This document shows, in pieces, positions 18,877 to 28,388 of a stretch of 64,000 nt of DNA. The stretch lies in assembly GCA_020436935.1 (NCBI GenBank), contig JAGQWX010000020.1, forward strand, positions 17,347 to 81,346, given 5' to 3'. Source of the stretch: Saprospiraceae bacterium (lineage in GTDB: Bacteria > Bacteroidota > Bacteroidia > Chitinophagales > Saprospiraceae). The notes below the pieces were generated by a model. It was not told where the DNA came from, did not search any database, and was given only the letters and a program-made list of their open reading frames with translations. The position numbers were made by a program, and so were the translations under genes. Within the stretch, counting starts at the first letter, position 1; each line of letters starts with the position of its first letter.

Positions 18877-18921
18877 ACACTTCAACCAGGATATGCCCCA
18901 TTGTTGACAAGGTTGAAGTGT
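18877..18921. repeat. 11-bp inverted repeat with 23-nt spacer
   Basis: ACACTTCAACC (18877-18887) and GGTTGAAGTGT (18911-18921) are perfect reverse complements. TTTTT follows on the plus strand, but no plus-strand gene ends here. It may be a weak terminator for the operon ending at 19158 or an operator. GGTTGAAGTGT also occurs at 9520-9530, possibly by chance. Confidence 0.4.
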
Positions 18922-19157
18922 TTTTGAATGACACCTGAAGGCTCTGAATTTATAAATGAGTCGACGGGATTAATCTTCACGATGAATAAGGTCCACTAAA
19001 TTTTATTATAGATATAAAGTGTGAATTGGCATACCTGGGCAAATAACCAGCTGAAGTACTTCTGACAAAAAAATGTGAAATACATTGAGAATGATTTATA
19101 ACTGGCTCGTTGCTGGTTAAAAGCATGGCCATTCTAAGCCTTATTTGCTCAATGGAT

Positions 19158-20282
19158 TTACTTGCTTTTATTGCTCTTAAGTATCTTATTGATGACAGGA
19201 TATAAGTTCTCTGCCATTCTAAACATTCCAAGATCTGTCGGATGGGAATCATCAACGTTACCTTCAAAATCAGCCCCTATCAAATCTGTGCCTTTTAGAT
19301 AATACAATTGTTTAATGCCAGTTTTTTTCAAAGTTTCATAGGCCATCCTTAGTTTTTTCCATTTTTCATGTACCAATTCTCCTTTGCTGTTTGGACTCAC
19401 CATTGTTCCCCAAGGTAAAGCATGATCATCTGGATAAATGTAATTTTCAACCAAAAGGATTGGAGTATTGGGTTTACAAGATTTCAGTTGCTGAACTAGA
19501 GCGACAGCACGCTGATAGATAAAAGAAGTATCTGAATTGGGGTTACAGTCAATCACATACATTGCCACATCCATTTCGCACATTGCAAGGCCTACTGGTT
19601 GATCAAAAGTACCCTCTCCGCTAAAGCCAAGATTGTAAAATGGTCTGTCGAGTCTTCTTGCCAGAATATTGGTGTACGCCATGCCTGGCCTGGATGCACA
19701 CCCACCCTGAGTTATACTAGAGCCATAATAAGCAATTGGTTTTGATTTCAGCAGTTTGTCTGTAATTGGTGGCATGACTTCTGCCGTTTCGTCAATCAAC
19801 AAATAGAGTGACTCAACACCATCATACAAGGGCAGGTTGATAAGGTAATCCCTACGCACTGCATTTTTGTTCTCAAATATCAGGTACTCACTGGTTTTGT
19901 CTTGTGGTCTTCCAGTTTCAATAAAATGCCACTTATTGTCGATCAATGTGTAGACATCAAGTCCTGCAATTCCAGTCCAGGCCATATGCGGAAATTTTTC
20001 ATTGGTTTCGAGCGTCCATTTCAATTTAAGCGTACTCGTATTGGAGCTAAACCGTATAGAAATACCTGCTGAGTTTTTACTCAATTCCCAAACACCTTCA
20101 CGTACCAAGTTTTTATATTTTTCCGGAAACCTGTGAAAATTGACTTCATCGTGATATTTGCCAATTGTCATTAGAGATTGTGCATCAACAGATTTAAGTT
20201 TCTGGGTTTTCTGTGACAATAGGCAATTTGGTATTAGGAAGAGAAAGGTCAATAAGAATAAAAGATAAATAAAGTTTTTCAT
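19158..20282 (-). CDS. Secreted SGNH/GDSL-type esterase (GxDLY-type N-terminal domain)
   Basis: 374 residues with an N-terminal signal peptide. The first half is a beta-sandwich of the type preceding such hydrolases (GIRFS-like SAGISIRFSS and GIAGLDVYTLID). The hydrolase half contains YYGSSITQGG (serine near residue 189), NLGFSGEG, and DDSHPTDLGMFRMAE, giving the Asp-His pair near 345-350. These enzymes usually remove acetyl or other acyl groups from polysaccharides. It is the last gene of a seven-gene operon and its start overlaps the EamA stop by four bases. Confidence 0.88.
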   Translation of the reverse strand: MKNFIYLLFLLTFLFLIPNCLLSQKTQKLKSVDAQSLMTIGKYHDEVNFHRFPEKYKNLVREGVWELSKNSAGISIRFSSNTSTLKLKWTLETNEKFPHMAWTGIAGLDVYTLIDNKWHFIETGRPQDKTSEYLIFENKNAVRRDYLINLPLYDGVESLYLLIDETAEVMPPITDKLLKSKPIAYYGSSITQGGCASRPGMAYTNILARRLDRPFYNLGFSGEGTFDQPVGLAMCEMDVAMYVIDCNPNSDTSFIYQRAVALVQQLKSCKPNTPILLVENYIYPDDHALPWGTMVSPNSKGELVHEKWKKLRMAYETLKKTGIKQLYYLKGTDLIGADFEGNVDDSHPTDLGMFRMAENLYPVINKILKSNKSK

Positions 20283-21184
20283 GATAATGTTTGATTTTTT
20301 GATTCATCAATTCCAATAAGAGCCGCAGAAACTACAGCCAGGATAATACCAGCAATGGCATATATATGAGGTATCGTATGTGTAATGGCCAAAGAGATCA
20401 TAACAGTTGCTACCGGTGGCAAAGCTGTTGTCACAGGGGATACCACGATTGCCTTGCCATAACGAAAAGCATATACTATACAAAGCGCTCCAAATGAATT
20501 CAATATCTGTATGATTGCGGAATAACCAGGACCATTGAATGACCAATTTATAGGCTCATCGAAGTTGGTCATGAGAATGGCTACAGGTGAAAGCAATAGA
20601 GCCGAAGCTGCCATGTACGTGAATATGCTTTCTGCACTTGTTTTATTATTTCCTACTTTCAACACGAAACCTTGTATTCCCCATGCTGCCATCACAATCA
20701 GGGCCATCCAAATCCAGCTCTTATCTGTCGAAATTTGATCATCTCCAGGATTATAGGACAACAAAAATCCAGCTATGAGCGAAAGTATGATTCCAAACCA
20801 ACCAATAAAACCACTTTTTTCTTTTAGAATAATGAGGGCCATCATTACTGTAACAACCGGCGTTAAGGCTATGAGTGGAAAAACAAGATAAGCTGGTGCG
20901 TGTCGCATGACTTCAAACAACAACAACTGGCCCGCAGCACCCAAGAGTCCCGCAGCAAATCCAAATAAGAGTGTAGTTTTGTCTTTGTCTAGCTTCCATC
21001 TATTGATACGTAACGCTACCAAAGCAGCCGGAATCATTGTAATGGACCATACGACATAACCCAGGGTTGCAGGAAAACCGTTTTTTTCAGGTATGTCAAT
21101 GAAAGCCCCCCATACTCCAAATAGGACTACCACCAATAATGAAAATATCAACCATTTGTTGCTTCTATTTTTGGTATCGCTCAC
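20279..21184 (-). CDS. EamA-family (DMT) transporter
   Basis: 301 residues with about ten predicted hydrophobic helices arranged as two repeats. The second half contains AIIQILNSFGALCIVYAFRYGKA and VVSPVTTALPPVATVMISL, typical of EamA permeases (each quoted in part). It probably moves a small metabolite across the inner membrane. Its 5' end overlaps the upstream BNR gene by 20 bp and its 3' end overlaps the SGNH gene by 4 bp, so expression is coupled to glycan processing. Substrate could be a mono- or disaccharide of the pathway; this is inference. Confidence 0.88.
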   Translation of the reverse strand: MSDTKNRSNKWLIFSLLVVVLFGVWGAFIDIPEKNGFPATLGYVVWSITMIPAALVALRINRWKLDKDKTTLLFGFAAGLLGAAGQLLLFEVMRHAPAYLVFPLIALTPVVTVMMALIILKEKSGFIGWFGIILSLIAGFLLSYNPGDDQISTDKSWIWMALIVMAAWGIQGFVLKVGNNKTSAESIFTYMAASALLLSPVAILMTNFDEPINWSFNGPGYSAIIQILNSFGALCIVYAFRYGKAIVVSPVTTALPPVATVMISLAITHTIPHIYAIAGIILAVVSAALIGIDESKNQTLS

Positions 21185-23585
21185 TATACAATTTTTGATA
21201 GGTTTTTAATTCCAGATCTTCATGGTTTGGTCTTGCGGCAAAAGCATCGCCATACCAGACTCCTCCCCCGAAGGTATTGACATACACAAAGTTTTTGTGA
21301 TATGGATCTGGCACAATTCGTTGGCCCCATTTGAAATTGTAGCCACTGATCCTCGACCACGTATTTCCTGCATCTTTTGAAAAATATGCAGACCCTTCAA
21401 AACCGCATGCATAAAGAATTCCACTTTTCGAATCCATGCTGAGGGCATTGATGTGTTGGTCCTTTTCCATTGTGCAGGTCCAGGTATTTCCTCCATCTTC
21501 GGATAAAAAGATGCCGCCTCCGGTGTCGGGCTTGGCACCTGATTCTTCATTGCCCCAAGCAGCAAGTAGCAATCTTTCAGGCGCATTGTCAAAGGTTAAT
21601 AAACTAGTTGGACCTGTTACTCCCTGTGGTAAATCTAGCAAGTTCCATGTAGCGCCATGGTCTGACGAAGTATATATAGCACCATTCCCGGCTTCATCCA
21701 GATTGCTTTTTTCATTTTTGCGGCTTATGATCAAAAATAGTCGTTGTGAAGTATAATTTTTTTCAATTTGCCATGCAAATTGGTGATGTCTGGCTATGCC
21801 CTTATTGATAGGGAGCCAGTCCAATCCGCCATTTTCTGATTTGTAAACTCCTTTACCAAAAGCACATGCATAAAGAATTCTTTTTGAAGGGTTTGAATCA
21901 AGGTCCAATAAAATATGGGTAAAAGCTGCTTCACCAATATCCTTAGATACTACAGACCAGTGTTCTCCTGAATCATTGGTTCGCAAGATACCTCCCATAT
22001 AGTTTGAAGGATTTTGATTTCTCCACATTTTAGGTCTTGGCAGATCGTGAATATTGCTATTGACCATCCATGCCCTGCCTTTCACCATAGGATCAAAAGT
22101 AAGCCAATAGGTGGTATTGACCCAATGGTCAGGAACTCCCCTCTCTTTCGTTGCGCTTAGCCAGGTCATTCCTCCATCCCTTGATTCTACAAGTCCAATA
22201 TCGGTCGTCGGCACAAAAATATGATTACTATCGAAGGGGTCTACACACACATTGTAACTAGTGGTGACATCAAGCCCTGTTGACGTCCATCCATTTTCCA
22301 TCTTTCTGGAGGTAACACTTTTCCAATTATGCCCGCCGTCTGTAGTACATACAGTCCTACCAAAATCCCCTGCATATGCGATATTTGGATTTTTTGGTGC
22401 TACCCCTATAAAAAAGGGATTTTCACCCCACATTGGACCAAAACGTTCGTTGAGCCAATCATTGAAAAAATTTCTTGATATCTTATATCCCTGAGGACCA
22501 AGTGCATCTTTCCAGACTGTCTCCCAGCTTTGCCCGAAGTCTTCACTTTTTGCAACACCAAAAAACACAGTATCCTTGACTTGAGCATTGGCAAACGATA
22601 CATATACAACCTCAGGATGGTGTTTGCTTGTTGCAATTGCCCTCCATTCTGCTTGCCGCAAAGCCGGATGTATGGCATGAAGCAATTTTGATTGAAGGAA
22701 TTCCCAGCTGTTACCAAGATCTGATGAGTGAAGTATTTCTGATTTAACATTTTCTGTCTGGAAATAGGAGTTGCCGCTGATCGCAAAAATATGATATTTC
22801 TGTCCTTCTGATTCCATGCCTGAGGCATATTGATTAGCAAAAATATCAGATTCAGGCAAAACCTCTTGCTCGCCATTTGTCTTCCAAATGCATTCTGATG
22901 TAAAAGCTATTGGTTCTTTTAGACCACTTTCGTTTGGAACAAAATCAGTCTTAATGATTTGATTTTCAAAACTCATTAAGGTTTTCCATTCTAAACCTCC
23001 ATTCTTACTATGGATAAGATCTATTTCTGATTTCCCCTTATCCAAAGCAAGTAAAAGCTCCTTGTTGTTGGATGTGTTAATTGAAAAAGCATTCACCTTT
23101 ATTGTGCTGCTGTCCTTCATGACAAATCTATTGGCTGCATGATCTCCTTTTGCAATCATTCTATCGATATCATCCAGTTTTGGATATACAAGTCCCCAGG
23201 TTTTTCCCATGTCCTCACTTTTATAAAGGCCTAATGAAAGAGCATATATTACCTCCTCATTGACCGGATCAAATTCAAATTGACTTACACCGCCTGGCAA
23301 ATTGAATTGTCTCCAGGAATCACCTCCATCATAAGTGATGTAGCTTCCACCCATATCACACGCTACAACCACAATATTTTCGTCGTGTGGACTGATAGCG
23401 TTGGCAAACATAGCCCCACCTCCGCCAATACCTTTTCGGGCCCAAAGATTTCCGTCTTTTTCGAAAAAAACTTCATGACCTACTTTTGGTTTACATGCTG
23501 TTTGAAACATCAGAATTAGAAGAAAAAACCATAAGTTTCTGAAAATCAGCCCCGAAACCTGCTTTCCAATGTGTTCTGTTTTCAT
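21165..23585 (-). CDS. BNR/sortilin-like beta-propeller lipoprotein, copy 1
   Basis: 806 residues; lipobox FQTAC places the anchor at Cys31. The body is built of Asp-box/BNR repeats such as SEDMGKTWG, SKNGGLEWK, SSDLGNSWEF, TTDGGHNWKS, SRDGGMTWLS, TNDSGEHWSV, SEDGGNTW and SKDAGNTWSR. This predicts two seven- to ten-bladed propellers like those of GH74 or VPS10 proteins. Its start GIGGGGAMFANAISPHD and CDMGGSYITYDGG are shared with the paralogue at 28389-30824. No catalytic pair can be assigned with confidence. Possible roles are glycan binding at the surface or a glycosidase/lyase not yet described. It overlaps its neighbours by 4 and 20 bp. Confidence 0.85.
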   Translation of the reverse strand: MKTEHIGKQVSGLIFRNLWFFLLILMFQTACKPKVGHEVFFEKDGNLWARKGIGGGGAMFANAISPHDENIVVVACDMGGSYITYDGGDSWRQFNLPGGVSQFEFDPVNEEVIYALSLGLYKSEDMGKTWGLVYPKLDDIDRMIAKGDHAANRFVMKDSSTIKVNAFSINTSNNKELLLALDKGKSEIDLIHSKNGGLEWKTLMSFENQIIKTDFVPNESGLKEPIAFTSECIWKTNGEQEVLPESDIFANQYASGMESEGQKYHIFAISGNSYFQTENVKSEILHSSDLGNSWEFLQSKLLHAIHPALRQAEWRAIATSKHHPEVVYVSFANAQVKDTVFFGVAKSEDFGQSWETVWKDALGPQGYKISRNFFNDWLNERFGPMWGENPFFIGVAPKNPNIAYAGDFGRTVCTTDGGHNWKSVTSRKMENGWTSTGLDVTTSYNVCVDPFDSNHIFVPTTDIGLVESRDGGMTWLSATKERGVPDHWVNTTYWLTFDPMVKGRAWMVNSNIHDLPRPKMWRNQNPSNYMGGILRTNDSGEHWSVVSKDIGEAAFTHILLDLDSNPSKRILYACAFGKGVYKSENGGLDWLPINKGIARHHQFAWQIEKNYTSQRLFLIISRKNEKSNLDEAGNGAIYTSSDHGATWNLLDLPQGVTGPTSLLTFDNAPERLLLAAWGNEESGAKPDTGGGIFLSEDGGNTWTCTMEKDQHINALSMDSKSGILYACGFEGSAYFSKDAGNTWSRISGYNFKWGQRIVPDPYHKNFVYVNTFGGGVWYGDAFAARPNHEDLELKTYQKLYSERYQK

Positions 23586-24706
23586 ATGATTTTAAACCAC
23601 TTTCTGGCATTTTCATTATAGATTTTTACTATCACCTCTCTTGGTAGTTTCAACCCTCTAAATTTCCCTTTTACCTGAGGGGCTGTCATTTCATCATCAG
23701 TGACAAAATATTGCCAGTCTCTTATCCAAATGTCGTGGGCATGGGCTTTTACTTCATCTGTTTTGGTCTCTTGTCCTTCGTATAGGTCTGTGCCATAGAT
23801 CAATCTATCCTGATATTTGATTATAAAATTTCTGACCTTTTCTCTATCTGTCAAACTCTGGTGTTGCCAATGACAAATTCTTTCTGCCATATCAACTGCC
23901 ATATTGGGAAATTTGTCAAGTGTTTTTGCCAATTCGTCTGTACTCCATTCGAGACTTCCCAAATGAGCACCAATGAATGTGAGCTCTGGATTTCTTTCAA
24001 GAAATCTGTCTCTTGCGGCAATTTGTTCTTCGTAGGAAGGAAATTCAGGATGAAGATACATGTGATACTGCGGGTGTTCTTTGAAATAATTCTGGTCACT
24101 TATTACCGTCATTGAATCAATAGGTAACCAACAGTTTCTCGGTTCTCCAAGGTGTCCAATGACAACTTTATTCTTTGATACCACAAAATCCATGATTGCG
24201 TCAAACCTCGGATTGTCAATCATAATAAGCTGATCATTCGAATCGCGATAGGTCATGCCAATACATTTCCAGATCTTTAGACCCAGTGCTCCGGCATCAA
24301 AATCTTGTTGTAAATGTTCAATGACTTTTTTATCCCAGTCAGGAGCATTCCATTCCAGCAGGTCAAATGAAGTAATGTTTTTTACTTGGCTAGGAAACTC
24401 TTTCTCCTGCTGCAGACCAAATTGGAATTGTTTGTAAATATCAGGTTGTGTTCCCAAATCAACACTAATGGCAATCATACAGAATCCGTCTTCCTTTGCT
24501 TGCTCTGCCAATCCTGTATTGGTTCCCTCAAAATGTACATGGGTGTCATATTTGGCAATTTTTGAAAAATCATCAATGGAATAATATTCATTCCTGCACC
24601 CTGTCATTGCACCAATTAAGAGAAAAGCAAAAATCTGTGGTATGGCTCCGGTGAAAGTCAATCTCAGTCCGCTTATGGTTCTATTGAGTTTTTTAAAGTT
24701 TTTCAT
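23582..24706 (-). CDS. Amidohydrolase-family lipoprotein (amidohydrolase 2 type)
   Basis: 374 residues; a long N-terminus ends in the lipobox MTGC (Cys37). Unlike its paralogue at 9824-10822 it is therefore placed in the periplasm or on the membrane. Shared motifs are YDTHVHFEGTN (metal-binding HxH), LGLKIWKCIGM, IGHLGEPRNCWLP, YHMYLHPEFPSYEEQ, MAERICHWQHQ and YGTDLYEG. Translation is probably coupled: its start overlaps the DUF4832 stop (4 bp) and its stop overlaps the BNR gene start (4 bp). Reaction unknown. Confidence 0.86.
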   Translation of the reverse strand: MKNFKKLNRTISGLRLTFTGAIPQIFAFLLIGAMTGCRNEYYSIDDFSKIAKYDTHVHFEGTNTGLAEQAKEDGFCMIAISVDLGTQPDIYKQFQFGLQQEKEFPSQVKNITSFDLLEWNAPDWDKKVIEHLQQDFDAGALGLKIWKCIGMTYRDSNDQLIMIDNPRFDAIMDFVVSKNKVVIGHLGEPRNCWLPIDSMTVISDQNYFKEHPQYHMYLHPEFPSYEEQIAARDRFLERNPELTFIGAHLGSLEWSTDELAKTLDKFPNMAVDMAERICHWQHQSLTDREKVRNFIIKYQDRLIYGTDLYEGQETKTDEVKAHAHDIWIRDWQYFVTDDEMTAPQVKGKFRGLKLPREVIVKIYNENARKWFKII

Positions 24707-26193
24707 TTTTGTAGAATTAATTTTCCAAGGTTATACCAACCATCTTCTCTTCCATCTAAAATGGCAAGTTTTACTGCCGGGATTTGATTCTTTATGTTGA
24801 TTATCGCCATATCCAAATCGTAGGTTCCAGGATAAAGTCCATGAGGAATTGTCACCTGATCTTCTAAAAAAAAATCACCAGGTAGCCATGTTTTTATATC
24901 CGTAAAACTTTGCATAATATGACTTTGATTGCCCTTCCTAAGTCTGAAGGCCAGCTTAAAGTCCTGATAAATAGGCGCAACACCTTTGTTTTCCCACAAT
25001 GCGGTGTACGACCACTTTTTTCCTGTATATGCTTCTGTTTTGAATTCCATTCTTTTCATTACAAAGCGGTAACCCATTTTTTTTAACCATTCATCAACCA
25101 AAGGTTTATATAAATCTGGTACTGCAGAACTTTTTGCATTGAGTGAACTGATGTGCCATTTAAGAGACTCATCAATTATTTTCTGGAATGTTTCAAGGTT
25201 ATAATTTAACGAGTCTTTCCAATATCCAAACGTCCAACAAACTTCTGCGGAAACATGACCCAATTTCCAGGATTCATACATTCCGCTACGGATAATATCT
25301 CTAGGGTAAATATCAAGCATGTGACTCCATTGTTGTTCTGGCCACATTGATGAACCTAAATCACCAAGACAGTCAAATCTAAAACCTACTGGCCTATGTC
25401 CCCTTTTTCTACCATCAGGCCAACTGACCAGTATATCGGTCCCCAACGAAATGTTGGCAGGATCCTTGGCATCACCATTGAGTGGTTGAAATAACAATAG
25501 TGTCTTCTTGAAGTTCTCTAGGTACGCATTGAGTAAGCCTATTCTCGTTTCATCTTTGATTAATTCTGAGCCTTCACCTTCACCCCAATAACCCAAAATT
25601 GAAATGTCCACGGCCAATAAGTTTGGGTGACCATCATACCTCTTGCCCAATTCTTTTATTAGTCCGCCGAAATGCTCCAAATAAAGGGGATTTTCGGGAT
25701 CGACCTGCCACTTTTCTATAAGCAGAGGTTTTTCCTTTCCTATCAAAACCCTGTACCAAGGGGGTACATCCTGAGGTTTTTCCTCATATGGAGCAATTCT
25801 AAGCATTAGGCTTTGATTTCTTTCAGCAGCGGTTTGCAAAGCGCTGTCTATTATTGCCCAATTATACTGCCCACTTTGGGGCTCAACAAAGGCCCAATCA
25901 ACCCTAAAATAAGCAATACTGGTCAAAGGATAGTTTGGATTGTCCAGACTACCATCAAATTCCTGATAAACTATTGGCAGGCCTTCTGTCCACCACACAC
26001 CAGGGTTCAAACTATCTCCATTAAATCTCTGGAATGTCATAAAGCCAATACCCGGGTTGATGAGCACTTCATCTGATTCTTGCGGTGTGACCCTGTAGCT
26101 GTGTCCCGATGGCAATAAAACACCTGGCAGACTTTGTGCGAAAGCTACAAAATGCAAAAGAAGTAAAACGTTTATTATGAAGCACTTATACAT
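24703..26193 (-). CDS. Secreted DUF4832-type TIM-barrel protein (glycosidase-like)
   Basis: About 496 residues from ATG 26193. The frame is open to 26229, but the start at 26193 begins the signal peptide (MYKCFIINVLLLLHFVAFAQ) and gives an 11-bp gap after the heparinase-type gene. Visible features are an N-terminal barrel with GFMTFQRFNGD, YFRVDWAFVEPQSGQYNW, LMLRIAPYEE, a catalytic-looking DISILGYWGEGEGSE, and a C-terminal beta-sandwich. The layout matches proteins annotated DUF4832/DUF4874, suspected to be glycoside hydrolases. The acidic YWGEGEG segment is in the position where clan A glycosidases carry a catalytic glutamate, but this is inference. Context with a heparinase-like lyase suggests action on the same glycan. 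Confidence 0.82.
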   Translation of the reverse strand: MYKCFIINVLLLLHFVAFAQSLPGVLLPSGHSYRVTPQESDEVLINPGIGFMTFQRFNGDSLNPGVWWTEGLPIVYQEFDGSLDNPNYPLTSIAYFRVDWAFVEPQSGQYNWAIIDSALQTAAERNQSLMLRIAPYEEKPQDVPPWYRVLIGKEKPLLIEKWQVDPENPLYLEHFGGLIKELGKRYDGHPNLLAVDISILGYWGEGEGSELIKDETRIGLLNAYLENFKKTLLLFQPLNGDAKDPANISLGTDILVSWPDGRKRGHRPVGFRFDCLGDLGSSMWPEQQWSHMLDIYPRDIIRSGMYESWKLGHVSAEVCWTFGYWKDSLNYNLETFQKIIDESLKWHISSLNAKSSAVPDLYKPLVDEWLKKMGYRFVMKRMEFKTEAYTGKKWSYTALWENKGVAPIYQDFKLAFRLRKGNQSHIMQSFTDIKTWLPGDFFLEDQVTIPHGLYPGTYDLDMAIINIKNQIPAVKLAILDGREDGWYNLGKLILQK

Positions 26194-26204
26194 AGCCACA
26201 AACT

Positions 26205-28376
26205 TTAATTTTTTGGAGAGATCAGCCAATGACCCTCGCTAATCTGGTGCTTCCACAATATTTTATTTCCTTTCTGACATTGTATGTGACCTGCACCAGA
26301 GTTTTTACCATATTGTATCGTATAACTGGATCCGAGATGTACTAATTTGACCACCAGGGAGTCCTTGTCATTGCTGATAATCCTGGCCTTTAGCTTTGCA
26401 TTGGCTGATCTGTCTCCGACTTTCAAAACATTTACAAAAACATCTTCCTTTTTAGCTTTTGCTGGTGAAACTTCAATTCTCCATGCCCCCGCCTCTTCAC
26501 CATAGTGCAATGCAGATGGATGTTGGGCATTCATTCCAAAGGGAAGAGAGACTCCGTCCACCATGCATTCAAGACCTTCACCACCAACTTTTGAAATATC
26601 TGTTTTCTTCGGCAATACGGTAATCCCTGTCAACTTGCCTTGGTTATGCTTAATCTCAAACTTATTTCCTTTAATTATTGGCTCTTCTATGCTGTGGAAA
26701 AGCAAAGTTTTTTTGAAATCAGGATTGGTTGAAACAACATGATCAAATATTACGAAAACATCGGGTTGCAGAAAAAAGATTTTTCTCACGTACTTATCCA
26801 ATTTATTCTGGCTATAGGCAGTTGTACCATCCCCGGCTATGTATATAAAATCATTTGTTGCTTCAAATGCTTTCACATCACCCGTTTCCCATCTTCCCAA
26901 ATTATTTATATAGTCATAAAGTGCCAGCCCTTCTTCTGATGGAAAATTGCCTTGCTCATAATCTTCAGGGACATTGCGATAACTCAGGTAACCCGTAGGT
27001 CGAAGCAGGTTTTTTTGACCACCATCATTAATGAGGTTTTGCGATATATATTCATTTGGATCTTTGACCAGCAGGGTATTATGGGCAATGGTTCTCCTGT
27101 AATAATTAAAAAATTGTGATTGTCTGATTTTTGAGGAATCCTGATCTACCTCTATGCCCCAGTCGTCATCATACCTGCCTGCATCAAGAGCCAAAGAACC
27201 TTTGTGATAGATCTCAATATGGTTGATATCATTGTGTACATGATCTCCCCAATAGTCTCCACAATGGTAAGAAAACCAAGTAGCTTGTGATGTTTTGCCT
27301 GCATGGTCAAACTCCCAAGAGCTGCGACCAATAAGCAGGCCTTTCCCTTTAAACAACCGACTGAGAGGCAAGTCAGAAAGTGGGCGCTCTTTAATATTTG
27401 GGTCATACCATAAGGCAGCAGCATATCTACTTTGATCTTCGAGTTTGAATCTTTCAAAAGGGCAATTGTTGATATAATACTGGTTATACGGGTCTTTGAA
27501 TATTTCATTGAGCATGAGTAAAGCTACGTGTTCCCAGTCTCCGATATAAGGCCAGTCATTGTCATCTCCAGGAAGGGCAAGTCCGTTGGGCTTGGTGGAA
27601 TAGAGTATATACTTTCCTGTATTTTTCATATGCTCAGAACTACTAATCAGGTCAATACCGGACGCAGATTTAATGGCAAGGAGAATGCGTAACATGTGGT
27701 AAGTAGAGTGGCGATTGTAGTCAAATCCTTCACACCACTCTCCGTCGGGAAAGAGCTCAAATGTTTTCATTGCATCTTCGAGCTCAGGTAAAAGAAAATC
27801 CCATGCCTTTTTTGCAAAATCAACCTCTCCCATGAGTGCTATGGTTGCTGCAGTAACTGGCCAGGCAGAAGCATAAAGACTATTGTGAAATGACCGCCAA
27901 GATCTTCTAAAATCTATCCTCTTTTTCATATCGGCGAGCATGGCTTCTTCCATTGCCTTTTTCTCCTCTGGTGTTAGCAGATCCAGGCAGTAATCATAGC
28001 AAATGGCCAAATCCGCCAGTGGAGCCTGTATTGACCTTGCCTTACTCCTTCCTTCCTTGGTATCCTTATCATAAAATCTTGACCCCTTTTCTTCGCGTGA
28101 TCCCAGAATTATATCTATGGCTTTTTGACCAATTTCTTCATTTCCTGTAATCACATAAGCAAGGGAATAACCCACAACAGATTTACCTGTAGCCCGGAAA
28201 ACATCATCTGTGCTCGAGCGTTCAAACTTCTGCTTTAACCAGGCTTTTTTGTCCTTGTCAATCCAAATTCTAGGTCTTTCTTCATTGATTGTGAATTTAC
28301 TAAAATCATATTGCGCGACCGAAGCCTCACCCATAAGGATAAATATCAAGGAAAACAAAAATTTTATGACCTTCAT
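26205..28376 (-). CDS. Heparinase II/III-like polysaccharide lyase, secreted
   Basis: 723 residues with a signal peptide ending at VAQ (about residue 22). The N-terminal half is the alpha-helical toroid (AICYDYCLDLLTPEEK, FRRSWRSFHNSLYASAWP, EWCEGFDYNRHSTYHM). The C-terminal half is the heparinase II/III-like beta-sandwich with WFSYHCGDYWGDHVHNDINH, which places conserved His and Tyr residues, and LALDAGRYDDDWG. Members of this fold are lyases for uronate-containing glycans (PL12, PL15, PL17, PL21 and related) or exolyases. It is second in the 30.8-19.2 kb operon, 12 bp after the BNR gene. A uronate-containing, sulfated substrate is suggested. Confidence 0.88.
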   Translation of the reverse strand: MKVIKFLFSLIFILMGEASVAQYDFSKFTINEERPRIWIDKDKKAWLKQKFERSSTDDVFRATGKSVVGYSLAYVITGNEEIGQKAIDIILGSREEKGSRFYDKDTKEGRSKARSIQAPLADLAICYDYCLDLLTPEEKKAMEEAMLADMKKRIDFRRSWRSFHNSLYASAWPVTAATIALMGEVDFAKKAWDFLLPELEDAMKTFELFPDGEWCEGFDYNRHSTYHMLRILLAIKSASGIDLISSSEHMKNTGKYILYSTKPNGLALPGDDNDWPYIGDWEHVALLMLNEIFKDPYNQYYINNCPFERFKLEDQSRYAAALWYDPNIKERPLSDLPLSRLFKGKGLLIGRSSWEFDHAGKTSQATWFSYHCGDYWGDHVHNDINHIEIYHKGSLALDAGRYDDDWGIEVDQDSSKIRQSQFFNYYRRTIAHNTLLVKDPNEYISQNLINDGGQKNLLRPTGYLSYRNVPEDYEQGNFPSEEGLALYDYINNLGRWETGDVKAFEATNDFIYIAGDGTTAYSQNKLDKYVRKIFFLQPDVFVIFDHVVSTNPDFKKTLLFHSIEEPIIKGNKFEIKHNQGKLTGITVLPKKTDISKVGGEGLECMVDGVSLPFGMNAQHPSALHYGEEAGAWRIEVSPAKAKKEDVFVNVLKVGDRSANAKLKARIISNDKDSLVVKLVHLGSSYTIQYGKNSGAGHIQCQKGNKILWKHQISEGHWLISPKN

Positions 28377-28388
28377 TGTTATAGTTGT

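Larger units (their letters stand above)
18463..19157. other. Intergenic region upstream of susC
   Basis: About 700 bp, very AT-rich near susC, holding the susC promoter, the AgaR-like element at 18547-18567 and an 11-bp inverted repeat at 18877-18921. An open frame at 18977-19267 overlaps the SGNH gene 3' end in another frame and shows no protein features. Confidence 0.6.

Noticed and set aside
18977..19267. 96-codon minus-strand open frame after the SGNH gene
   Set aside because: Overlaps the SGNH 3' end out of frame and shows no domain, signal or coding-like composition.
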